This document shows positions 5,386 to 9,532 of a stretch of DNA of 9,532 bases, one piece after another. Position numbers and translations under genes: made by a program. The stretch spans positions 1-9,532 of the forward strand of contig CAYUZY010000080.1 in assembly GCA_964448645.1 (NCBI GenBank), written 5' to 3'. The notes below the pieces were generated by a model, which was not told where the DNA came from, did no database searches, and saw nothing but the letters and a program-made list of their open reading frames with translations. The stretch comes from GCA-2719315 sp964448645 (GTDB lineage: Bacteria; Bacteroidota; Bacteroidia; Flavobacteriales; Flavobacteriaceae). Each line of letters opens with the position of its first letter. The first letter of the stretch is position 1.

Positions 5386-7331
5386 GAAAAACTATAAAGG
5401 TTATTTCTATTGGACTAATAAGTTTAATTTCCTTATTAGTAATTATATACATTATTTTTCAAATAAAATGGAATATAGAATCTTCTAAGAATATTTCAAA
5501 ATTAGGACCTGAAGCACCATTAATTAATTTAGATGATAAGTCTTTTAGAGACTTAAACAAAAATGGAAAACTTGATGTTTATGAAGATACCTCGAAAAAT
5601 ATTGATGAAAGAGTTGAAGATTTAATTTCACAAATGTCAATTGAAGAAAAAGCGGGTTCAATGTTTATAACTGTTATTGGAATAAATGAGGACGGAAGTC
5701 TTTCTGAAAGTCCAACATTTTCAAATATTTTTTCTTTTTTATTTCCATCTAGTTCAAAAATGTTAGTAAATCTTAAAATGAATCATTTTAATATAATGGC
5801 AACTCACAAAAAAGAAAATATGCTTAAATGGTATAATAATATTCAAAAGATTGGTGAAAGATCTCGATTAGGTATTCCAATTACTATTGCTTCAGACCCT
5901 AGGCATGGTGTTTCAAAAAGTCCTGTATCGTCTAATACATCTTTTTTTTCAAAATGGCCTTCTGCTCTTGGTTTAGGGGCTATTGGTGACAGTTCCATCG
6001 TTAGAGAACATGCAAATATTGTTAGACAAGAATATAGTGCTATAGGAATTAAATTAGCCCTGGGACCTATGGCAGATGTGTCAACTGAACCAAGATGGAT
6101 AAGAGTAAATGGAACTTTTGGTGAAGATGCTCATTTAAATGCTAAACTAACTTCAGCATATATAAAAGGTCTCCAAGGAGACTCATTAGGTGTTAATTCC
6201 GTTGCCTCAATGGTTAAACATTTTCCTGGGTCGGGACCTGTAGATGATGGAAAAGATACTCACTTTCCTCCTGGTCTACAATCCTATAAAGGAGGAAATT
6301 TTGAATATCATTTAATCCCTTTTAAGGCAGCTTTTGATGCTGGCGTTTCATCTGTAATGCCTTATTACAGCCTTCCTTTGGGAATAACCAGTGAAGATGT
6401 TGGAGGTTCTTATAACAAAGAAATAATTTCAGGGCTTTTAAGAGAGCGTTATAAGTTTGATGGAATTATCTGTACAGATTGGAAAACAATAACTGATATA
6501 AAACTTCCTTTTGGAATCATTTTTAAACCAGCAAGTGCATTTGGAGTAGAAAATCTCAGTATTAAAGAAAGAATAGTAAAAAAGCTTTCGGCTGGAATAG
6601 ATATGTTTGGAGGAGAAACTCTTTCAATTGAATTGTATGAATTAATTAAAGATGGTAAAATATCAGAAGATAGGATAGACCAATCTCTTAGAAGAATATT
6701 AAGACAAAAATTTAATCTGGGTCTTTTTGACAATCCATATATAGATGAAGAAAATTTAAAGGTTTTTAGTAATCCCCAAAATATTGAAAAAGGAATTGAA
6801 GCTCAAAAAAAGTCTTTAATTCTTTTAAAAAATGAACAAAAATTTCTTCCAATAAAGAATAAAAAAAAGATTCATTATTATGGCTTTGAAAATAATTTTA
6901 TGAAAAAAATTAATCAAGAAAGTATTGAAAATTCTGAACTTATTATTATGAAACTAAAAAGTCCGAAAGGAAGATTTAAAGCAAAATATGTTATGGAAAA
7001 ACTTTTTGGTGGTGGTCCTCTTGATTTTTCTTCTGAAAAACTTTCTGAGTTAATTCCTTTGATTAAGTCAAAACCTACTATAATAATAATAAATCTTGAA
7101 CGGCCTGCTATAATTAAAGAAATCTCTAAAACTGCTAAGGCCGTTATAGCTGACTTTAATTCAGATAATGAAATTATTATGGATTTAATTAGAGGTAAAT
7201 TTAAACCTACAGGAAAGTTGCCTATTGAACTTCCTTCATCAATGGAGGCTGTTAAAAATCAGATAGAAGATATTCCTTATGACTCTAAAGAACCCCTTTT
7301 TAAATTTGGGCATGGATTATCATATGAATAA
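5382..7331 (+). CDS. Membrane-anchored GH3 glycoside hydrolase (beta-glucosidase-like)
   Basis: This 649-residue protein is a complete family 3 glycosidase. Residues 5-28 form a membrane anchor or uncleaved signal. At 57-68 there is a perfect EF-hand-like Ca2+ loop (D57, N59, N61, G62, D65, E68) just before the catalytic domain, as in many exported GH3 enzymes. The (beta/alpha)8 domain follows, with SDPRHG, EPRW...GTFGED and KHFPGSGP (K279-H280). The predicted nucleophile is D366 in FDGIICTDW. The C-terminal alpha/beta domain ends with FGHGLSYE, the normal GH3 terminus. The catalytic acid is not identifiable by eye. The NagZ signature KHFPGHG with D-S-H is absent, so a beta-glucosidase or related exo-glycosidase is more likely than a peptidoglycan-recycling N-acetylglucosaminidase. 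It starts within the hydrolase stop codon (ATGA), indicating co-expression, and would face the periplasm or cell surface. Confidence 0.92.
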   Translation: MRKTIKVISIGLISLISLLVIIYIIFQIKWNIESSKNISKLGPEAPLINLDDKSFRDLNKNGKLDVYEDTSKNIDERVEDLISQMSIEEKAGSMFITVIGINEDGSLSESPTFSNIFSFLFPSSSKMLVNLKMNHFNIMATHKKENMLKWYNNIQKIGERSRLGIPITIASDPRHGVSKSPVSSNTSFFSKWPSALGLGAIGDSSIVREHANIVRQEYSAIGIKLALGPMADVSTEPRWIRVNGTFGEDAHLNAKLTSAYIKGLQGDSLGVNSVASMVKHFPGSGPVDDGKDTHFPPGLQSYKGGNFEYHLIPFKAAFDAGVSSVMPYYSLPLGITSEDVGGSYNKEIISGLLRERYKFDGIICTDWKTITDIKLPFGIIFKPASAFGVENLSIKERIVKKLSAGIDMFGGETLSIELYELIKDGKISEDRIDQSLRRILRQKFNLGLFDNPYIDEENLKVFSNPQNIEKGIEAQKKSLILLKNEQKFLPIKNKKKIHYYGFENNFMKKINQESIENSELIIMKLKSPKGRFKAKYVMEKLFGGGPLDFSSEKLSELIPLIKSKPTIIIINLERPAIIKEISKTAKAVIADFNSDNEIIMDLIRGKFKPTGKLPIELPSSMEAVKNQIEDIPYDSKEPLFKFGHGLSYE

Positions 7332-7335
7332 ACAT

Positions 7336-7485
7336 TCATCTTTTATTTTTTTTATTTTTTTTAAAATTTTTTTTTACTTTTTTTGACTGATTATAAATTT
7401 GTCTTAAACCACCATTACTGATTGCCCAAAGTAATCCTAAAAAAATTAAAACAAAAAAAATTTGTTTAGCAAACTCTTCGTCCAT
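7336..7485 (-). CDS. 49-residue single-pass membrane microprotein, unrecognised
   Basis: On the minus strand an ATG at 7485 reads 49 codons to TGA at 7336-7338. It begins MDEEFAKQIFFVLIFLGLL, then WAISNGG, LRQIYNQ and a Lys/Asn-rich tail. The acidic N-terminus, one hydrophobic helix (about residues 8-23) and basic C-terminus form a classic small membrane protein following the positive-inside rule, with the C-terminus in the cytoplasm. It fills most of the 236-bp space between the GH3 and PhzF genes and is divergent from the latter. Its 3' end is only 4 bp from the GH3 stop, in a convergent arrangement. The T-rich plus strand means the poly-Lys tail could simply be read-through of an AT-rich trailer. 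The patterned N-terminal half is the main support. No function is assigned. Confidence 0.5.
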   Translation of the reverse strand: MDEEFAKQIFFVLIFLGLLWAISNGGLRQIYNQSKKVKKNFKKNKKNKR

Positions 7486-7544
7486 AAAATAAATTTATGC
7501 TTTATGTCAAAATAAAGCAACTTTAAAAAGTGGTATTTTTACTT

Positions 7545-7568
7545 TAATATTTATTAAAATAAATATTA
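7545..7568 (+). promoter_or_regulatory. Perfect AT palindrome abutting the PhzF-family start codon
   Basis: An 11-bp arm TAATATTTATT, a 2-base AA centre and the complementary AATAAATATTA form a perfect inverted repeat. The last A of the right arm is the A of the ATG at 7568. In RNA this could fold against the start codon and slow initiation; in DNA it could be a binding site. It is made only of A and T, so stability is low and chance is not excluded. Confidence 0.35.
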
Positions 7569-8356
7569 TGAAACTTTCAATTTATCAAATTGACGCCTTT
7601 ACTGAAAATGTTTTTGGAGGAAACCCAGCATGTGTTATTCCTCTAGGAAAATGGTTAGAAGATGACCTTCTTCTAAAAATCGCTCAAGAAAATGCTGTAG
7701 CAGAAACAGCTTTTTTTATAAGAAAAGAAAACTATTATCATTTAAGATGGTTCACTCCTGAAATAGAAATGGATTTATGTGGTCATGCTACATTAGCAAC
7801 AGCATATGTTATTAAAAATTATATTGATTTATCATCCAATAAAATTTATTTTAAAACATTAAGTGGAGAATTAAATGTCTTTGTCGAAAATGATTTATTC
7901 ATATTAGATTTTCCATCAAGAAATCCTAAAAAAACAACTTTACCAGATCTTTTGAAAAAATCTTTAAGCATTTCACCACAAGAGGTCTTTAAATCAAGGG
8001 ACTATTTGTTAGTATATAAAAATCAAAAAGAAATTGAAAACATAAAGATTAATACTGAAATTTTTAATAAAATTAATCTTAGTCCAGGAGGAGTAATTGT
8101 TACCTCTCAAGGAAAAAATTCAGATTTTGTTTCAAGATTTTTTACTCCTCAAGCAAGTATTATGGAAGACCCCGTTACCGGTTCGTCACATTGTTCATTG
8201 ATTCCATATTGGAGTAATGTTTTGAAGAAACAAGAAATGACTGCTATTCAATTATCAAAAAGAAAAGGAAAATTGTATTGCGTTTATAATAAAGAAAGAG
8301 TTTTAATAAAAGGAAAAGCAAAAACATATTTTATAGGTAATATTTCGATTTCTTAG
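7568..8356 (+). CDS. PhzF-family isomerase/epimerase-like protein
   Basis: This 262-residue protein belongs to the PhzF family, whose members are cofactor-independent isomerases of the diaminopimelate-epimerase fold. The N-terminal half begins YQIDAFT and contains FGGNPACV at 16-23. AETAFF at 45-50 holds the conserved glutamate E46, the general acid/base in PhzF. LRWFTP and the CGHAT motif at 71-75 follow. The second half carries SRFFTP at 189-194 and DPVTGSSHC at 201-209. All landmark motifs are intact and the length is normal. No phenazine or other secondary-metabolite genes are nearby, so phenazine synthesis should not be assumed; most family members have unknown substrates. The gene stands alone on this strand, divergent from the microprotein gene and convergent with the minus-strand operon (14-bp gap). 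Confidence 0.92.
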   Translation: MKLSIYQIDAFTENVFGGNPACVIPLGKWLEDDLLLKIAQENAVAETAFFIRKENYYHLRWFTPEIEMDLCGHATLATAYVIKNYIDLSSNKIYFKTLSGELNVFVENDLFILDFPSRNPKKTTLPDLLKKSLSISPQEVFKSRDYLLVYKNQKEIENIKINTEIFNKINLSPGGVIVTSQGKNSDFVSRFFTPQASIMEDPVTGSSHCSLIPYWSNVLKKQEMTAIQLSKRKGKLYCVYNKERVLIKGKAKTYFIGNISIS

Positions 8357-8370
8357 AGCTATTCTTATGT

Positions 8371-8583
8371 TTATTTATCTTTCTTCCTTATTTTACCTAA
8401 CAATAAAGTGGCTTCAGCTACAATACATATTCCACTATTGAATACAACTAAAGCACCTGTTCCCCAATAAAACCATCGACTATCATTTATTGATTTAAAA
8501 ATTATGGCCTCACCCAAAAGAGATAACCCAAAACCGCATAATAAAAGGCCTAAAACTGATAAAGCCCACCATTTCTTTTTCAT
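8371..8583 (-). CDS. Two-helix small membrane protein, unrecognised
   Basis: This 70-residue protein has hydrophobic segments at about 6-27 and 38-62, an N-terminal KKKWW and a basic tail KIRKKDK, so both ends are predicted in the cytoplasm. The glutamates in GEAIIF and AEATLL lie close to or within the membrane segments. It is the last gene of a four-gene minus-strand run. Its ATG (8583-8581) begins directly after the TAA of the preceding gene (8586-8584) with no base between, which implies tight coupling. The function is unknown; similar short hypothetical proteins are common in flavobacteria. Confidence 0.7.
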   Translation of the reverse strand: MKKKWWALSVLGLLLCGFGLSLLGEAIIFKSINDSRWFYWGTGALVVFNSGICIVAEATLLLGKIRKKDK

Positions 8584-8739
8584 TTACTGTAAATTTTTAT
8601 TTAAAAAATATGAAACAATAATACAAATAATCCCTACAATAAAAATTACCTCTTTATTGTCAATTAGGAAATCAAAAAGAGAAAGTACGATTCCCAAAAT
8701 AACAAATAAAATACCTATACTTTTTAAATAATTTTTCAT
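8584..8739 (-). CDS. 51-residue two-helix membrane protein, unrecognised
   Basis: On the minus strand an ATG at 8739 reads 51 codons to TAA at 8586-8584. The sequence begins MKNYLKSIGILFVILGIV and ends SYFLNKNLQ. There are two hydrophobic helices at about 7-25 and 31-46, joined by the short charged loop DNKE, with lysines at both termini. It lies 26 bp after the 61-residue gene and is directly followed, with zero spacing, by the start of the 70-residue gene. The match of frame, hydrophobic pattern and exact stop/start junction argues for a real gene even though it is short. The function is unknown. Confidence 0.6.
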   Translation of the reverse strand: MKNYLKSIGILFVILGIVLSLFDFLIDNKEVIFIVGIICIIVSYFLNKNLQ

Positions 8740-8765
8740 TGATGATTTATTCTGTTTAAAAACTT

Positions 8766-8951
8766 TCAGAGTTTCATAATCATATTATAAAAATCATCAT
8801 TAACAGTAAAATAATAACCTTCCTCCTCATGAATACTATTATCTGCCTTTCCATTATAAGAATGAAAATTAATCAAATGATTTTTAAAATTGTCAAGATC
8901 ATTAATTTCAAATGATCTTCCGTGATTATCCTCAACTATAATTTTATTCAT
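8766..8951 (-). CDS. 61-residue soluble acidic protein, unrecognised
   Basis: The chosen start is the ATG at 8951, giving MNKIIVEDNHGRSFEIND and continuing for 61 residues to a C-terminal FYNMIMKL. The protein is soluble, with several His and acidic residues (EDNH, HEEEGYYF), and resembles a small alpha/beta fold, but I do not recognise it. The frame is open to an ATG at 9011, but starting there would overlap the upstream gene by 56 bp. The 8951 start leaves only 4 bp after that gene's TGA, and there is an AGGAG sequence 12 bases upstream, unusual in this window. Translational coupling is likely. It is the only non-membrane member of this operon. Confidence 0.6.
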   Translation of the reverse strand: MNKIIVEDNHGRSFEINDLDNFKNHLINFHSYNGKADNSIHEEEGYYFTVNDDFYNMIMKL

Positions 8952-8955
8952 TAAA

Positions 8956-9360
8956 TCAAACAACTCCTTTCTTGGAACCATAATAAAATAGTCCCACCTG
9001 AATAAGTCCAAGAATAATTATAGGAATTGGAGCTGCAGGTTCTCCCAAAATAAGATTTAATAAATCTGGAAGGGTCCAAAATATCGAAAAAAGAAAAAAT
9101 AAAAATGATACTTTTTGTAAAGATTCTAGATCTTCAAATGAAAATGCTCCGAAAATCATTGATATAAATCCTAATCCAACAAAACTTAAAACAAAAGCAA
9201 ATTGATCAAACATAGTAATTGCATCAGAAGATGGTTCGTTACCAAAAACATCTGAAACTAACATTAATTTGAACTCTGGAGAAAAGAAGGTGGCTAATAA
9301 TGGTAGCAATTGTAAGAAAATACAAGTAATTGCAATCCAAAAGATAGTTTTAATTTTCAT
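8956..9360 (-). CDS. Four-helix membrane protein, unrecognised
   Basis: This 134-residue integral membrane protein has hydrophobic segments at about 5-25, 50-73, 83-105 and 111-128. It begins MKIKTIFWIAI and ends YYGSKKGVV. Between helices 1 and 2 lies a polar loop (VFGNEPSSDA); between helices 3 and 4 is LGEPAAPIP. No catalytic or metal-binding motif is evident. It is the first gene of the minus-strand operon, so its promoter should lie right of 9360 in the very AT-rich stretch that leads into the tandem repeat. I found no convincing TAnnTTTG-type Bacteroidetes promoter, though TAATTTAG occurs a few bases upstream on the minus strand. The family is unknown to me. Confidence 0.7.
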   Translation of the reverse strand: MKIKTIFWIAITCIFLQLLPLLATFFSPEFKLMLVSDVFGNEPSSDAITMFDQFAFVLSFVGLGFISMIFGAFSFEDLESLQKVSFLFFLFSIFWTLPDLLNLILGEPAAPIPIIILGLIQVGLFYYGSKKGVV

Positions 9361-9426
9361 ATGACTAAATTATATAATTAAAAATATAAAACATAAGATT
9401 AAATTTTAATTTTTTTTAAAATTTTT

Positions 9427-9532
9427 TGATCTTATTTTTTTTCATTTTTTGATCATTTTTTAATCAGTTTTGATCATTTTTGATCATTTTTGATCATTTT
9501 TGATCATTTTTGATCATTTTTGATCATTTTTG
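9427..9532. repeat. 10-bp tandem repeat TGATCATTTT, phased T-tracts, runs off the edge
   Basis: From 9471 to 9530 there are six perfect head-to-tail copies of TGATCATTTT, with the start of a seventh at the edge. To the left, decayed units appear at 9427 (TGATCT), 9450 (TGATCA) and 9461 (TAATCA), spaced 10-11 bp near the perfect array. Each unit holds the palindrome TGATCA, with an internal GATC, and an ATTTTT tract. T-tracts repeated every 10 bp fall on one face of the helix and are expected to bend DNA strongly. The array lies upstream of the minus-strand operon, 67 bp from its first start codon. The total copy number is unknown because the sequence ends here. Confidence 0.9.

Noticed and set aside
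6449..6733. Minus-strand open frame of 94 codons inside the GH3 gene
   Set aside because: It is antisense to the conserved catalytic region, so its openness follows from the codon use of the GH3 gene.
5382..7331. NagZ-type N-acetylglucosaminidase for peptidoglycan recycling
   Set aside because: The NagZ loop with KHFPGHG and D-S-H is absent; the sequence reads KHFPGSGP with an EF-hand loop, as in exported beta-glucosidase-like GH3 enzymes.
7339..7377. Long T-runs after the GH3 gene as an intrinsic terminator
   Set aside because: There is no GC-containing stem before the T-runs, and the same bases encode the Lys/Asn tail of the minus-strand microprotein.
7568..8356. Phenazine biosynthesis gene cluster
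   Set aside because: Only the PhzF-like gene is present; no other phenazine genes lie nearby and most family members have other roles.
8504..8731. Plus-strand open frame of 75 codons over the small membrane protein genes
   Set aside because: The encoded sequence is low-complexity Lys/Ile/Thr, while the minus strand gives two clean membrane proteins with an exact stop/start junction.
8952..9011. Upstream start at 9011 for the 61-residue gene
   Set aside because: It would overlap the upstream gene by 56 bp; the added residues read as the shifted frame of that gene, and the ATG at 8951 gives ideal operon spacing.
9427..9532. CRISPR array
   Set aside because: The unit is 10 bp and directly tandem with no spacers, and no cas gene is present.

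Overview
The window looks like a scaffold from a marine-type Bacteroidetes, most likely Flavobacteriia. The support is very low GC (judged by eye), starts without clear Shine-Dalgarno sequences, and a gene set typical of that group: an HMA/MauE-like fusion, a Tat-exported Gfo/Idh/MocA oxidoreductase, a short 'cytochrome B'-type membrane protein, and a serine hydrolase next to a GH3 glycosidase. A run of ten Ns at 3166-3175 shows it is a joined draft assembly. The right end stops inside a tandem repeat, as scaffold ends often do.

Layout. A probable gene start runs off the left edge on the minus strand (1-42). A plus-strand series follows: an HMA plus membrane-domain protein (191-922) flanked on both sides by copies of a ~50-bp repeat; a Tat-signal oxidoreductase (1024-2415); a tiny basic protein (2453-2578); a four-helix, four-histidine membrane protein (2612-3046); an ACT-domain gene damaged by the assembly gap (about 3050-3481); an NAD(P)-binding atypical SDR (3490-4149); and an exported serine hydrolase whose stop overlaps the start of a membrane-anchored GH3 glycosidase (4189-7331). 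A 49-residue minus-strand membrane microprotein (7336-7485) lies in the next intergenic space, divergent from a PhzF-family isomerase (7568-8356). A minus-strand operon of four short genes (9360 down to 8371), three of them encoding small membrane proteins, converges on the PhzF gene. Upstream of that operon is a 10-bp tandem repeat with helically phased T-tracts and TGATCA palindromes.

How they fit together. The best supported functional pair is the serine hydrolase and GH3 glycosidase: both are predicted to be exported and they are translationally coupled, which suggests joint action on a glycan or glyco-ester outside the cytoplasm. The Gfo/Idh/MocA protein, also exported, could act on sugars in the same compartment, but it is separated from the pair by unrelated genes. 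Most other genes look like ordinary flavobacterial housekeeping or accessory genes. I see no CRISPR array, transposase, phage genes, toxin-antitoxin pair, tRNA or rRNA. I cannot claim a new defence or biosynthetic system. The most unusual parts are the repeats around the HMA gene with a sigma-54-like core, the phased repeat at the right end, and three small genes (2453-2578, 7336-7485, 8584-8739) that are easy to miss.
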